Assembly (NCBI GenBank): GCA_949123685.1
Contig: CASBHZ010000017.1
Span: forward strand, 1 to 42,764
Direction of reading: 5' to 3'
From: an uncultured Bacteroidales bacterium
GTDB taxonomy: Bacteria; Bacteroidota; Bacteroidia; Bacteroidales; Muribaculaceae
DNA length: 42,764 nucleotides
Numbering within the stretch: position 1 is the stretch's first letter; every line of letters starts with the position of its first letter. Below, piece by piece: positions 27,458 to 36,734 of the stretch. The position numbers and the translations under genes were made by a program. The notes beneath the pieces were generated by a model, which was not told where the DNA came from, did not search any database, and saw nothing but the letters and a program-made list of their open reading frames with translations.

Positions 27458-28702
27458 TCAGATTGCCTGATATCCAATGTCGCTACGATGGAACAATGTC
27501 GGGCAATCTATTTTGGCAATGTCGGCGAGTGCGTTTTCACGAGCTTCCGCTAAAGATGCGCCCTTACCTACTACCATCATCACACGACCGCCGGAAGTGA
27601 GTACCTTGCCGTCTTTCTCGGTTGTGCCCATATGATAGACAGCAGAGCCAACATTCTCTATCCCTTTTATTTCCGTTCCTTTTTCATAGCTTCCGGGATA
27701 ACCTTCGGATGCGAGCACTATCCCGAGCATGGCTTCCGGATACCATTCAATATCAAAGTCTTCTTTATCTATGGCAGCGTTGAACAAGGCGTAGATATCG
27801 CTTTTCATGCGTGGTAGCACAACTTCAGTCTCCGGATCTCCGAAGCGGGCATTAAACTCAATAACCTTAGGTCCGTCCTTGGTAAGGATGAGACCGCCAT
27901 ATAATATGCCTGTAAAGGGAACTCCCTCTTTGACCAAACCGGTGGCAACCGGTTTGATGATACGTTCAAGGGCTTCTTCCCGCACTTCATCGGAGATGAA
28001 TGGCACTGGGGAATATGCGCCCATACCGCCCGTGTTGGGTCCCTTGTCGCCATCAAAAGCGCGTTTGTGATCCTGCGCTATGGCAAGGGGATATACTTTT
28101 TCTCCAGCAACGACACACATGAAGGAAAATTCCGGTCCGTCAAGGAAATCCTCAACCACTACCCTCCCTTTGCCGAAGCTTTCATCAAGAAGCATATCAC
28201 GCAAGGCAGCTTCAGCCTCATCGTAGCTCATGGCAACGACCACGCCTTTTCCGGCTGCAAGTCCATCATATTTGATAACGGCAGGAAGAGGGCGTTTGCT
28301 AACATATTCCCAGGCGGCATCAAATTCGTCGAAGACCTTATATGCAGCTGTCGGGACATTATATTTGTCCATCATCTCCTTGGCAAATTCCTTGGAGCTT
28401 TCGATGCGTGCGGCTTCCTTAGTGGGACCGAATATCCGGAGTCCATCCTCCATGAAGCGGTTCACGACTCCTGCCGCAAGGGAAGCCTCCGGACCTACAA
28501 CGATGAGGTCAAGGCAATTATCCTTGGCGAATGCAGATAAAGCATCCGTATCCTCCACACCAATCTTGACGCATTCGGCAATATTTGCAATTCCTGCGTT
28601 TCCCGGAGCGCAATATATCTTGTCAACCTGCGGACTGCGGCTGAGAGCTTCCACAATAGCATGCTCCCTTCCCCCGCTTCCTATTACAAGAACTTTTTTC
28701 AT
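27458..28702 (-). CDS. purD: Phosphoribosylamine-glycine ligase
   Basis: PurD makes glycinamide ribonucleotide (GAR), the second step of IMP synthesis. The 414-residue ATP-grasp enzyme has the N-terminal loop LVIGSGGREHAI, the block GPEASLAAGVVNRF, the ATP-grasp core (IKYDGLAAGKGVVVA) and the metal-binding NARFGDPETEVVLPR. Length is normal. Heptad inverted repeats fill both flanking gaps; its ATG is 4 bases from the end of the upstream element. Confidence 0.97.
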   Translation of the reverse strand: MKKVLVIGSGGREHAIVEALSRSPQVDKIYCAPGNAGIANIAECVKIGVEDTDALSAFAKDNCLDLIVVGPEASLAAGVVNRFMEDGLRIFGPTKEAARIESSKEFAKEMMDKYNVPTAAYKVFDEFDAAWEYVSKRPLPAVIKYDGLAAGKGVVVAMSYDEAEAALRDMLLDESFGKGRVVVEDFLDGPEFSFMCVVAGEKVYPLAIAQDHKRAFDGDKGPNTGGMGAYSPVPFISDEVREEALERIIKPVATGLVKEGVPFTGILYGGLILTKDGPKVIEFNARFGDPETEVVLPRMKSDIYALFNAAIDKEDFDIEWYPEAMLGIVLASEGYPGSYEKGTEIKGIENVGSAVYHMGTTEKDGKVLTSGGRVMMVVGKGASLAEARENALADIAKIDCPTLFHRSDIGYQAI

Positions 28703-28706
28703 GTTT

Positions 28707-28786
28707 TTTAGGTGTTAGGCTTTAGGTGTTAGGCTTTAGGTGTTAGATTATATGCCTAAAGCCTAACACCTAAAGCCTAAAGCCTG
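28707..28786. repeat. Heptad inverted-repeat element, purH-purD gap (compact form)
   Basis: This is the simplest copy. The left array, about 28707-28747, alternates TTTAGGT and GTTAGGC units. A short AT loop follows, and the right array 28754-28785 is the reverse complement with the same alternation (GCCTAACACCTAAAGCC). The stem is about 28 bp and can also pair one or two units out of register. It has no 25-base spacer. It starts about 6 bases after the purH stop and ends 4 bases before the purD ATG. Confidence 0.93.
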
Positions 28787-28791
28787 ACTAA

Positions 28792-30321
28792 TTAATGTTT
28801 AAAATGACGCATGCCTGTGAAAAGCATTGTTATCCCTTTCTCGTTGGCTTTCTTTATGGAATCTTCATCGCGGATCGAACCTCCGGGCTGCACGATTGCA
28901 GTCACTCCATATTTTGAAGCGAACTCGACTGTGTCGTCGAATGGAAGGAAGCCGTCGGAAGCGAGAACGAGACCTTCGGTGTGTCCGGCAGCTTTTGCTT
29001 CTTCGAGAGCAATCTCGGCAGAACCTACGCGATTCATCTGTCCGGCACCAACACCAATTGTGGCACCATTTTTTACAACCACAATAGCGTTTGACTTCAC
29101 GTGTTTTACCACGCGCCATCCAAAGTTCATGTCTGCAAGTTCTTCTGCTGACGGTTTACGGTCAGTTACCGTCATCTCCTCCGTGATCTCCTTGCATTCA
29201 AGATCGGAATCCTGCACGAGGAGCCCTCCGGTTACACCGACATACTGCTTTTGTGTCTTATCGCATTTCTCCATGTTCACCTTAAGGAGACGGAGGTTCT
29301 TTTTGGATGCGAACACTTCAAGCGCTTCATCAGTGAAGTCGGGAGCCATCACTATTTCAAGGAAGATAGGCTTCATGAGTTTTGCTGTTTCGCCGTCGAG
29401 AGGACGGTTCACTGCAACTATACCGCCATAGATGCTCACTTTGTCAGCTTCGTAGGCTTTGGTCCAAGCCTCTTTTATGTCTTTACCTGTTGCTGCGCCG
29501 CAAGGATTCATATGTTTGAGTCCCACAGCGAAAGGTTCGTCAAACTCGCGTACGATCTGAAGGGCTGCGTTGGCATCCTGGATATTGTTGTAGGAAAGCT
29601 CTTTGCCGCCAAGTTGTTTTGCATATGCTACGGAATAGGGAACCTCCTCTTCGGCACGGTAGAACATTGCCTGCTGGTGGGGATTCTCTCCATAACGAAG
29701 GCTCTGAACCTCATCGAAAGCGAGGAAAAGCTTTTCGTCAAGTCCTGCGTGACGGCGCATGTATGTTGCGATATGCGAATCATAGAGAGCCGTGTGGGTA
29801 TATGCCTTTGCGGAGAGTTTGAAACGGGTTTCGAAAGTGGTGTTGCCGCTTTCCTTGATTTCGGCAAGGATATTATCGTAGTCCGAAGGATCACATACTA
29901 CAGTCACGTCGCGGAAATTCTTTGCAGCACTGCGCAGCATGGAAGGACCGCCTATATCGATATTCTCAACTGCGTCTTCCAACGTGACACCCTCCTTGGC
30001 AATCGTTGCCTCGAAAGGATAAAGGTTTACACAAACCATCTCTATGGTCTCGATTCCGTTGGCTTCAAGCTGCGCCATGTGGTCAGGGATGTCACGTCGT
30101 CCAAGCAGTCCGCCGTGCACCTTGGGATGCAAAGTCTTTACCCTGCCGTCACAGATCTCCGGGAAACCTGTAACGTCGCTGATATTGATAACTTCAACAC
30201 CGTTTTCACGGAGTGTTGTCATTGTGCCTCCGGTGGCAATGATCTGCCATCCAAGGTCTTGAAGGGCTTTTGCAAATTCCACTACCCCCCTTTTGTCGCT
30301 TACGCTGATTAATGCTTTCAT
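28792..30321 (-). CDS. purH: Bifunctional AICAR formyltransferase/IMP cyclohydrolase
   Basis: PurH catalyses the last two steps to IMP: formyl transfer to AICAR and ring closure. The 509-residue protein has the N-terminal cyclohydrolase domain (ALISVSDKRGVVEFAKAL; KTLHPKVHGGLLGRRD at 62-77). The C-terminal transformylase has RYGENPHQQAMFY and the catalytic pair Lys269-His270 in LKHMNPCGAATG. Length is normal. purN ends 27 bases upstream, a gap with no heptad element, only a small TGCGC/GCGCA hairpin. The downstream gap to purD carries a compact heptad hairpin. Confidence 0.98.
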   Translation of the reverse strand: MKALISVSDKRGVVEFAKALQDLGWQIIATGGTMTTLRENGVEVINISDVTGFPEICDGRVKTLHPKVHGGLLGRRDIPDHMAQLEANGIETIEMVCVNLYPFEATIAKEGVTLEDAVENIDIGGPSMLRSAAKNFRDVTVVCDPSDYDNILAEIKESGNTTFETRFKLSAKAYTHTALYDSHIATYMRRHAGLDEKLFLAFDEVQSLRYGENPHQQAMFYRAEEEVPYSVAYAKQLGGKELSYNNIQDANAALQIVREFDEPFAVGLKHMNPCGAATGKDIKEAWTKAYEADKVSIYGGIVAVNRPLDGETAKLMKPIFLEIVMAPDFTDEALEVFASKKNLRLLKVNMEKCDKTQKQYVGVTGGLLVQDSDLECKEITEEMTVTDRKPSAEELADMNFGWRVVKHVKSNAIVVVKNGATIGVGAGQMNRVGSAEIALEEAKAAGHTEGLVLASDGFLPFDDTVEFASKYGVTAIVQPGGSIRDEDSIKKANEKGITMLFTGMRHFKH

Positions 30322-30348
30322 ATCTGTTGCGCTTTGCGCAGTTTGTAT

Positions 30349-30921
30349 TTAAATTTTAGCGTTTAAAAGACTGCATATCACTTCCGGATAGAGCCTATGT
30401 TCTGTCTTGTGGATCAGTGCTTCCAGTTCTTCGATGCTGTCACCGTTATATGGCACTGCCTCTTGTGCGATAATTTTGCCTCCGTCAAGTGTCTCGTCAA
30501 CATAATGGATTGTTACTCCGAACACTTTTACACCATATTCAAATGCATCGCGGATGCTGTGCGCTCCGGGGAATGCAGGCAGCAATGCCGGATGAAGGTT
30601 GATGATGCGTCCGCTGTAGCGGTTTAGTAGCTCTTCACCTATGATGCGCATGTATCCCGCGAGACATACGAGGTTGATGTGCAGCCCGTCCATTCGGTCG
30701 GCAATCATTTTTTCGAAGTCCCGTTTATTCTCGAAATCGCGTGGACGAAATTCAATAACGGGAATATTATGACGAGCCGCCCTCTCGGTTACATAAGCTC
30801 CGGGACGGTCACATACGCAGAGAGCCACTTCGGAGTCAGGTATAGCCCCTTGTTCAACAGCATCAACTATCTTTTCGAAATTTGAGCCGTTTCCGCTGGC
30901 AAATATCGCAAGTTTTTTCAC
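30349..30921 (-). CDS. purN: Phosphoribosylglycinamide formyltransferase (folate-dependent)
   Basis: PurN transfers a formyl group from 10-formyltetrahydrofolate to GAR, step three of IMP synthesis. The 190-residue protein is slightly shorter than the E. coli enzyme but complete. It has the phosphate-binding start ASGNGSNFEKIV, the catalytic block RIINLHPALLPAFPGAHS and HYVDETLDGGKIIAQEAV, which supplies the catalytic aspartate. It sits 18 bases after purM and 27 bases before purH, so purL-purM-purN-purH form a tight, repeat-free block. Confidence 0.97.
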   Translation of the reverse strand: MKKLAIFASGNGSNFEKIVDAVEQGAIPDSEVALCVCDRPGAYVTERAARHNIPVIEFRPRDFENKRDFEKMIADRMDGLHINLVCLAGYMRIIGEELLNRYSGRIINLHPALLPAFPGAHSIRDAFEYGVKVFGVTIHYVDETLDGGKIIAQEAVPYNGDSIEELEALIHKTEHRLYPEVICSLLNAKI

Positions 30922-30939
30922 TTTATTAGAAGTTTAGTG

Positions 30940-31971
30940 CTAAGCATTAACAATGGTGACACCTTCGCCTTCCACTATTTTGCCAATTACTGACGCTTTT
31001 TCGCCGGCTTCTGTAAGGATTTCAATTGCACGCGATGCGTCTTCGGCATTGACTGCAAGCACCATGCCTATACCCATATTGAAAATGTTGAACATCTCGC
31101 GGTGAGGCACCTTGCCATACTTTTCAAGGAGTTGGAACACCGGTAGTATCTCCCAGCTGCCTTCCTCTATTTCTACTCCCTGCCCTTCTTTAAGGATTCT
31201 GGGTATATTCTCGTCAAAACCGCCTCCCGTGATATGGGCTATTCCGTGAACGTCGATCTCGTCAAGTACCTTGTGAACCTGCTTGATATAGATCTTTGTC
31301 GGAGTCAGCAGCATTTCGCCGAGCGTCTGGTCTCCTGTACCTTCGTATTTGAGATCAAATTCGAGGTCTTGGTCGGAAACTATTTTACGCACAAGGCTGA
31401 AGCCGTTTGAATGAACTCCCGATGATGCTATGCCGATAAGAAGGTCACCGGGTTTCACTTTTGAGCAGTCGATGAGTTTGCTTTTTTCCACGGCACCTAC
31501 AGTGAAACCGGCAATATCATATTCTCCTTGCGAATACATTCCGGGCATCTCGGCAGTCTCGCCCCCAACGAGGGCACATCCAGCCTGACGGCAACCCTCG
31601 GCAACCCCGCTTACGATAGCTTCCACCACTTCGGGAATATTTTTCCCCACGGCAACGTAATCAAGGAATACGAGAGGTTTCGCCCCCTGGGCAAGAACGT
31701 CGTTGACACACATTGCCACGGCATCTATGCCGATAGTGTCATGTTTCTCCATAGAGAACGCTATTTTCAGCTTTGTGCCGACACCGTCAGTGCCGCTGAC
31801 AAGTATCGGATGCTCGTAGCCGAGCGATCCGAGATCGAACATGCCGCCGAACGCGCCTATATTACCCATGGAACCCGGGCGAACAGTGGAGGCTACATGC
31901 TTCTTGATGCGACTCACAACTTCATATCCTGCTTCGAGATTCACTCCTGAAGCCTCATAACTTTTAGCCAT
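30940..31971 (-). CDS. purM: Phosphoribosylformylglycinamidine cyclo-ligase (AIR synthetase)
   Basis: PurM closes the imidazole ring to form AIR using ATP, step five of IMP synthesis. The 343-residue protein shows the PurM family blocks: [55 protein letters not shown] and [13 protein letters not shown]. Length is normal. Its ATG shares one base with the purL stop (TAATG), so the two are likely translationally coupled. This fits the biochemistry, as PurM uses the PurL product. Confidence 0.98.
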   Translation of the reverse strand: MAKSYEASGVNLEAGYEVVSRIKKHVASTVRPGSMGNIGAFGGMFDLGSLGYEHPILVSGTDGVGTKLKIAFSMEKHDTIGIDAVAMCVNDVLAQGAKPLVFLDYVAVGKNIPEVVEAIVSGVAEGCRQAGCALVGGETAEMPGMYSQGEYDIAGFTVGAVEKSKLIDCSKVKPGDLLIGIASSGVHSNGFSLVRKIVSDQDLEFDLKYEGTGDQTLGEMLLTPTKIYIKQVHKVLDEIDVHGIAHITGGGFDENIPRILKEGQGVEIEEGSWEILPVFQLLEKYGKVPHREMFNIFNMGIGMVLAVNAEDASRAIEILTEAGEKASVIGKIVEGEGVTIVNA

Positions 31972-34900
31972 TATCTGAAATAGTTTATTGCGTTTCTGAA
32001 TAAGTTCTGCATTTTGTTGCCGTGGATGTTCTTCATAAGTCCATCCGCGAAGCGTTCCGAATGTCCCATCTTTCCGAGTATTCGTCCGTCGGGAGATATT
32101 ATACCCTCAATGGCTTCGGTGGAGCCGTTGGGATTGGCTGGCGATGTCATGGTTGCATTCCCTTCCGCGTCTGCATATTGGAAAGCTATCTGCCCATTGG
32201 CGCGAAGTTCGGCTGCAAGTTCTGCAGATGCCATGAATTTACCTTCTCCGTGAGAAGCTGCGATGCTGTGGAGCTCCCCTATCTCGAATCCTTCGAGCCA
32301 TGGAGATGCCACGGAGCTTACGCGGGTGCTTACTATCTGTGAGATGTGACGATTTATATCATTATGGAAAAGGGTCGGGCTCTCTGCCGAGAGTTCGCCG
32401 ATCTTGCCATAAGGGAGCAGACCGGACTTGACGAGAGCCTGGAATCCGTTGCAGATTCCGAGGATGAGTCCGCCGCGATCCTGCAGGCGTTTGATTGCAG
32501 CTTTTACTGTGTCGTTGAGAAGCACATTGGCTATAAATTTACCACTGCCGTCCGGCTCGTCGCCTGCGGAGAAGCCGCCGCTTAAGGCGAGGATATGACA
32601 TTCGTCAATATTGCGTGCCATCTCTTCCACGGAGCGTTTGATGTCTTCGGCTGTAAGATTGATGAATACGCTGCTTCTGACTTCGGCTCCTTCGCGTTCG
32701 AATGCCTTTGTCATGTCATAGTCGCAGTTGGTGCCGGGGAAAAGGGGTAGGAACACTACCGGATGTTCGGTCTTTTCACCTTGCCAACGGCTTGTGTTTT
32801 CAGAAGAAGAGGCATTCTCTATCTTTCCTTCCACACCGCTACGGTCAGGATAGACTTTCGTGAATCTGCCCCTGTTTGCCTCGAATGCCTCCCCTATTGA
32901 TATTTCTTCTCCGTTTATCAATAATTTGCCGTCTACGGTCTTGCCGATAAACTCTGCGTTGGGGAAGTTAAGTTCTGTCTTGCTTTCAACTATCATGGAG
33001 CCGTGCCCGAAGTCGAAAAGATCCTTATCGGAAACTTTTACATCGGCACCTACACCGTTTCCGAAACTCATTTTGGCGATACCTTCGCCCACACCTCCGA
33101 AGCTAACTGACCAAGCCGACACTATGTCACCGCTTTCTATTCCCTTACGGACGTTCTCGAAATTGAGGATAAGTTGTGCGGTGTCGGGCGTGAGGTCTTT
33201 CTCCGGATTGTGCCGGATGATGTATACATTGTTTCCGGCAGCTTTGAACTCCGGACTTATTACATTGCGGGCATCTACCGTGCCTGCAGCGAACGCTATG
33301 AGAGTAGGAGGAACGTTTATGTCATTGAATGTTCCGCTCATTGAGTCTTTACCTCCGATAGCGGCGAGTCCGAATGCAAGCTGCATTTCCAAGGCTCCAA
33401 GAAGGGCGGCAAGCGGTTTGCCCCAAGACTTCTCGGAGTTCATGCGCTCGAAATATTCCTGGAATGAGAATCTGAGACGACGGTAGTCAGCACCGGCGGC
33501 GGTGGCTTTAGTCAAGGCTTCGACAACAGCATAAGCCGCTCCGTGGAATGGGCTCCAGCTGCTGATGTAAGGATTGAAGCCGAAAGTCATGACGGATGCC
33601 GTGTTGGTGTGATGACTTCCCACAGGAAGTTTCTGCACGCTCGCCTGAGTTTCTGTGCCTTGTGTGCTGCCACCGAAAGGCATAAGTACCGTGGATGCTC
33701 CGATTGATGAATCGAACATCTCTATCAGACCTTTCTGGGAAGTTACATTCTCGTCTTCAAGATTATTCAGGAATTGCTCTTTAAGTCCGTTGCCTGCTAT
33801 TTCGCGCTTGAACGGATCGCGGTTTTCGATGCTTCCTATGTGTGCCTTGGCGAAATGTCGGGCACCTGCAGAATCGATAAATTCACGCTTGAGGTCTGCA
33901 ACGAGTTCGCCGTTATAGAACATCCTCATGCGGCCCGAGTCGGTAACGTCGGCAACGTGACGGATCTCTATATTTTCCTCATGGCAATAACGTTCAAACT
34001 CTTCCCGGTCTTTTGGCTCCACGACCACCGACATTCTCTCCTGAGATTCGCTGATCGCCAATTCAGTGGGGTTGAGTCCTGAATATTTAGTAGTGACACG
34101 GTCAAGATATATGTCCAGCCCGTCGGTAAGTTCACCGATGGCAACGCTGACACCTCCCGCACCGAAGTCGTTAGACTTCTTAATAAGGCGTGTTACTTCC
34201 GGACGGCGGAACAGACGGGAGATCTTGCGCTCTTCCGGAGCGTTGCCTTTCTGCACTTCGCTGCCGCATTCTTCGAGAGAAGATTCGTTATGTTCTTTAG
34301 AGCTGCCTGTAGCACCTCCGATGCCGTCTCGTCCTGTCCTGCCACCGAACATGAGTATTACGTCGCCCGGTTCCGGACGCTCGCGGCGCACGTCGGACGC
34401 CTTTACGGCTCCGGCAACGGCTCCCACTTCGAGACGCTTTGCCACATATCCGGGATGGTATATCTCACGCACATGTGTGGTGGCAAGTCCTATCTGGTTG
34501 CCATATGATGAATATCCAGCAGCGGCTTTGAGCGAAATCACGCGTTGTGGCAATTTGCCCTCCATCGTTTCGGCAACGGGTTTGTAAATGTCGCCGGCTC
34601 CGGTTACGCGCATCGCCTGATATACATAGCTCCTGCCGCTCAACGGGTCGCGGATTGCGCCTCCGAGACATGTTGAGGCGCCTCCGAAGGGTTCGATTTC
34701 CGTAGGATGGTTATGTGTCTCGTTCTTGAACTGAAGGAGCCATCTCTCTTCTTTGCCATCGACATCAATGTCTACATATATTGAGCAGGCATTGTTTTCC
34801 TCACTCTGCTCAAGATCTTCAAGTAGACCCTCTTTACGCAGATAGCGTGCCCCGATGGTTGCGAGATCCATGAGACACAAGCTCTTTTCATCGCGGCCAA

Positions 34901-35666
34901 GGTCATGCCGTATTTTTTTCCATTCGTTCAGTGCATCGCGAAGGGTGTCGGATATTGCCGACTCCTCTATTTCAATGTCTGTAAGTTCGGTGGTGAACGT
35001 GGTGTGACGGCAATGGTCGCTCCAGTATGTATCAAGGATACGGAGTTCCGTTTCGTTGGGATCACGCCCCTCTGCATTGAAATATGCCACCACTTCCATC
35101 AGGTCGTCACCGTTCATTGCGAGACCGTTGTCTTTGCAATATGCAGTCGCGGCATCGGCTGTGATTGTGCGGAATCCTGTCAGCACAGGCACCGGTTTTG
35201 CCGCTGCGCGTTCCGGTTTCTCAAGTTTTCCGAGATCTTTGGGGCGAGACTCTACCGCATTTATGCAATATTTGGCTATGCGGTTCATTTCATCCTCCCC
35301 TACCGATTCATCAAAAATCATCAGGCGAGAGCTGCTGATTTCGATATCGGCGGACGGTTCTATGAGCCTGACGCACTCTTCTGCCGAATGTGCGCGTTGG
35401 TCGAACTGACCGGGAAGACATTCCACGGCAAGATATGGCATACCGTCTATTTCCACGGATTCGGAGACATTGTCGGTTGCCGGCTCTCCGAATACCCTAT
35501 AGGAACTCCTTTCCAGCAATTCAGGTGTAAATCCGAAGAGGTCGTAGACACAAAGTAGTCGTAGATTCTTGATATTGAGACCGAGATTGGAGTTCAATTC
35601 GCGGCGTAGACTTTCAGCCTCCGTGCGAAATCCCTGCCGTTTCTCAACGAATATTCTTGATTTCAT
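31971..35666 (-). CDS. purL: Phosphoribosylformylglycinamidine synthase, single-chain form
   Basis: PurL converts FGAR to FGAM with glutamine and ATP, step four of IMP synthesis. At 1231 residues it is the large single-chain type, not the split PurS/PurQ/PurL form of Gram-positives. Domains in order are an N-terminal PurS-like region, two PurM-like ATP-binding halves ([14 protein letters not shown] near 210; [31 protein letters not shown]) and a C-terminal glutaminase with [10 protein letters not shown], catalytic Cys1072 ([10 protein letters not shown]) and His1202/Glu1204 in GHSER. A heptad element lies between purE and this gene and ends 2 bases before its ATG. Confidence 0.98.
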   Translation of the reverse strand: MKSRIFVEKRQGFRTEAESLRRELNSNLGLNIKNLRLLCVYDLFGFTPELLERSSYRVFGEPATDNVSESVEIDGMPYLAVECLPGQFDQRAHSAEECVRLIEPSADIEISSSRLMIFDESVGEDEMNRIAKYCINAVESRPKDLGKLEKPERAAAKPVPVLTGFRTITADAATAYCKDNGLAMNGDDLMEVVAYFNAEGRDPNETELRILDTYWSDHCRHTTFTTELTDIEIEESAISDTLRDALNEWKKIRHDLGRDEKSLCLMDLATIGARYLRKEGLLEDLEQSEENNACSIYVDIDVDGKEERWLLQFKNETHNHPTEIEPFGGASTCLGGAIRDPLSGRSYVYQAMRVTGAGDIYKPVAETMEGKLPQRVISLKAAAGYSSYGNQIGLATTHVREIYHPGYVAKRLEVGAVAGAVKASDVRRERPEPGDVILMFGGRTGRDGIGGATGSSKEHNESSLEECGSEVQKGNAPEERKISRLFRRPEVTRLIKKSNDFGAGGVSVAIGELTDGLDIYLDRVTTKYSGLNPTELAISESQERMSVVVEPKDREEFERYCHEENIEIRHVADVTDSGRMRMFYNGELVADLKREFIDSAGARHFAKAHIGSIENRDPFKREIAGNGLKEQFLNNLEDENVTSQKGLIEMFDSSIGASTVLMPFGGSTQGTETQASVQKLPVGSHHTNTASVMTFGFNPYISSWSPFHGAAYAVVEALTKATAAGADYRRLRFSFQEYFERMNSEKSWGKPLAALLGALEMQLAFGLAAIGGKDSMSGTFNDINVPPTLIAFAAGTVDARNVISPEFKAAGNNVYIIRHNPEKDLTPDTAQLILNFENVRKGIESGDIVSAWSVSFGGVGEGIAKMSFGNGVGADVKVSDKDLFDFGHGSMIVESKTELNFPNAEFIGKTVDGKLLINGEEISIGEAFEANRGRFTKVYPDRSGVEGKIENASSSENTSRWQGEKTEHPVVFLPLFPGTNCDYDMTKAFEREGAEVRSSVFINLTAEDIKRSVEEMARNIDECHILALSGGFSAGDEPDGSGKFIANVLLNDTVKAAIKRLQDRGGLILGICNGFQALVKSGLLPYGKIGELSAESPTLFHNDINRHISQIVSTRVSSVASPWLEGFEIGELHSIAASHGEGKFMASAELAAELRANGQIAFQYADAEGNATMTSPANPNGSTEAIEGIISPDGRILGKMGHSERFADGLMKNIHGNKMQNLFRNAINYFR

Positions 35667-35668
35667 GT

Positions 35669-35760
35669 TTTAGGCTTTAGATTTTAGGCTTTAGGCTTTA
35701 GGCTTTAGGCTTTAGTTGTCGAAATATCTAAAGCCTAAAACCTAACACCTAATGCCTAAA
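35669..35760. repeat. Heptad inverted-repeat element, purE-purL gap
   Basis: The left array 35669-35715 has six full units plus a partial one (TTTAGGC, one TTTAGAT). The loop is TTGTCGAAATAT. The right array 35728-35760 has four to five units of opposite orientation with GCCTAAAACCTAACACC variants. The left side has about two units more than the right, so several pairing registers are possible. It begins 1 base after the purE stop and ends 2 bases before the purL ATG. Confidence 0.93.
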
Positions 35761-35761
35761 A

Positions 35762-36232
35762 TTATATTTCTGATTCAAGGACTTTGCGTGCTTGGTCGGC
35801 ACGGAAGTCGTCAAGTTTTTGTTTCATTTCAGGATCTGTCACGGCGATCATGGCTATGGCGAGCAAGGCAGCATTTTTAGCGCCGTCTATGCCCACGGTT
35901 GCAACCGGGATGCCGGGGGGCATCTGCACCATGGAAAGTAATGAATCGAGGCCTTCAAGACTGCGAGACTTCACAGGCACCCCGATCACCGGCAGGGTCG
36001 TGAATGCGGCAACAACTCCGGCAAGATGCGCGGCGCCGCCGGCTCCCGCGATTATGGCACATAGACCGCGGTCGCGAGCACCAGACACCCACTCTTCAAG
36101 CTGTGCGGGTGTGCGGTGTGCACTCAGCACCTTTTTTTCATACTCGATTCCGAAAGAATCTAAAATTGTCGTGGCTCCCGACATTACGTTCCAGTCGCTT
36201 GTGGAACCCATAACCACTCCTACTTTCATCAT
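35762..36232 (-). CDS. purE: 5-(carboxyamino)imidazole ribonucleotide mutase, class I
   Basis: PurE moves the carboxyl group of N5-CAIR to give CAIR, step six of IMP synthesis. The 156-residue protein has [12 protein letters not shown] (substrate phosphate loop), the catalytic SAHRTPAQL and [16 protein letters not shown]. These match class I, which normally needs PurK to make N5-CAIR; purK is not in the window. This is the first gene of the purine cluster. About 180 bases lie between it and the upstream terminator at 36411-36437, and the cluster promoter should be there. The only box seen is imperfect (TTTATTTG at 36334-36341). Confidence 0.96.
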   Translation of the reverse strand: MMKVGVVMGSTSDWNVMSGATTILDSFGIEYEKKVLSAHRTPAQLEEWVSGARDRGLCAIIAGAGGAAHLAGVVAAFTTLPVIGVPVKSRSLEGLDSLLSMVQMPPGIPVATVGIDGAKNAALLAIAMIAVTDPEMKQKLDDFRADQARKVLESEI

Positions 36233-36351
36233 TTACCTGTATGTTAGATTAGTTTAAATCATTCCATGAAGTGTTTTGAAAACAGATTACACATACACTT
36301 AAATAAACTGCTTAAATTTAAACAGCTCCTGAACAAATAAATTCAGATATA

Positions 36352-36399
36352 TAGGTAATTAGCCCTAAAGTTTTGATACTTAAAAGCTAATGCCTAAAT
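36352..36399. repeat. Decayed heptad inverted repeat upstream of purE
   Basis: TAGGTAATTAGC (36352-36363) and GCTAATGCCTA (36386-36396) are complementary apart from one extra base, and CCCTAAAG lies between them. TAATGCCTAAA is identical to the right end of the purE-purL element. It reads as an eroded copy. The rest of 36233-36351 is AT-rich with no clear feature. Confidence 0.5.
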
Positions 36400-36410
36400 A
36401 TAAAAAACCA

Positions 36411-36437
36411 CGGCGTCAGACATTTTGCCTGACGCCG
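36411..36437 (-). terminator. Terminator after the 37-codon gene
   Basis: A 9-bp stem CGGCGTCAG/CTGACGCCG (36411-36419 with 36429-36437) is followed on the minus strand by TGGTTTTTTAT. It lies 5 bases after the TAA of the small gene and insulates the purine cluster from it. Confidence 0.9.
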
Positions 36438-36441
36438 CTAT

Positions 36442-36555
36442 TTATCTGTTCACAATTTTGCACGCGTAACCGCACGCTTCCCCATTCATAATCGCACGAA
36501 CCGGCTTGCGCCTCTTGCGCAACTTCCGATTTATGTAATGGGATTGTATCTTCAT
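36442..36555 (-). CDS. Small basic protein of 37 residues, function unknown
   Basis: An ATG at 36553-36555 opens a 37-codon frame ending in TAA (36442-36444). The product starts MKIQSHYINRKLRKRRKPVR and ends EACGYACKIVNR. The first half is strongly basic with an RKLRKRRK run, and the second has two cysteines (CGYAC), so nucleic-acid or ribosome binding is conceivable but unproven. The gene has its own promoter box TAACTTTG (36578-36585) about 22 bases upstream and a strong terminator 5 bases downstream. A full promoter-frame-terminator set within 180 bases argues for a real gene. I do not recognise the family. Confidence 0.65.
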   Translation of the reverse strand: MKIQSHYINRKLRKRRKPVRAIMNGEACGYACKIVNR

Positions 36556-36577
36556 TGCAAATTGGAAATTTAGACTG

Positions 36578-36585
36578 CAAAGTTA
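36578..36585 (-). promoter_or_regulatory. -7 promoter box (TAACTTTG) of the 37-codon gene
   Basis: An exact TAnnTTTG on the minus strand. A TTG lies about 21 bases upstream on that strand (in ATATTGGC), acceptable for a -33 element. Confidence 0.6.
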
Positions 36586-36675
36586 CAACTTATTTTCCAC
36601 ATTTGCCAATATATCTCACTAAACTTTTCCTTTGTCCTTTCCTGCAATCGTATCAAATTATTGTTAAAAGGAGAA

Positions 36676-36707
36676 CCACCCATGCCTGTCACTACAGGCG
36701 TGGGTGG
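36676..36707 (-). terminator. Hairpin after the leucine-rich-repeat gene
   Basis: CCACCCATGCCTG (36676-36688) pairs with CAGGCGTGGGTGG (36695-36707) over 13 bp with one T-G position. It is followed on the minus strand by TTCTCCTTTTAAC, a mixed pyrimidine tail rather than a clean U-run. It lies 27 bases after the stop. Confidence 0.65.
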
Positions 36708-36734
36708 CTGATAAATAATAAATGTGACTTTTTA

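Noticed and set aside
28707..28786. Heptad hairpins considered as ordinary intrinsic terminators
   Set aside because: None is followed by a U-run, the stems are A+U-rich and long, and the next start codon lies within 2-9 bases, so simple termination would silence the operon.
29251..30312. Open frame of 353 codons on the plus strand opposite purH
   Set aside because: purH is unmistakable on the other strand. The antisense frame has no recognisable domain and a cysteine- and histidine-rich composition typical of a reverse-strand shadow.
34905..35558. Open frame of 217 codons on the plus strand opposite purL
   Set aside because: Shadow of the conserved purL coding sequence, with no independent signals.
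36233..36400. Purine riboswitch in the purE leader
   Set aside because: No conserved purine- or PRPP-riboswitch core could be recognised; only a decayed heptad hairpin and AT-rich sequence are visible.
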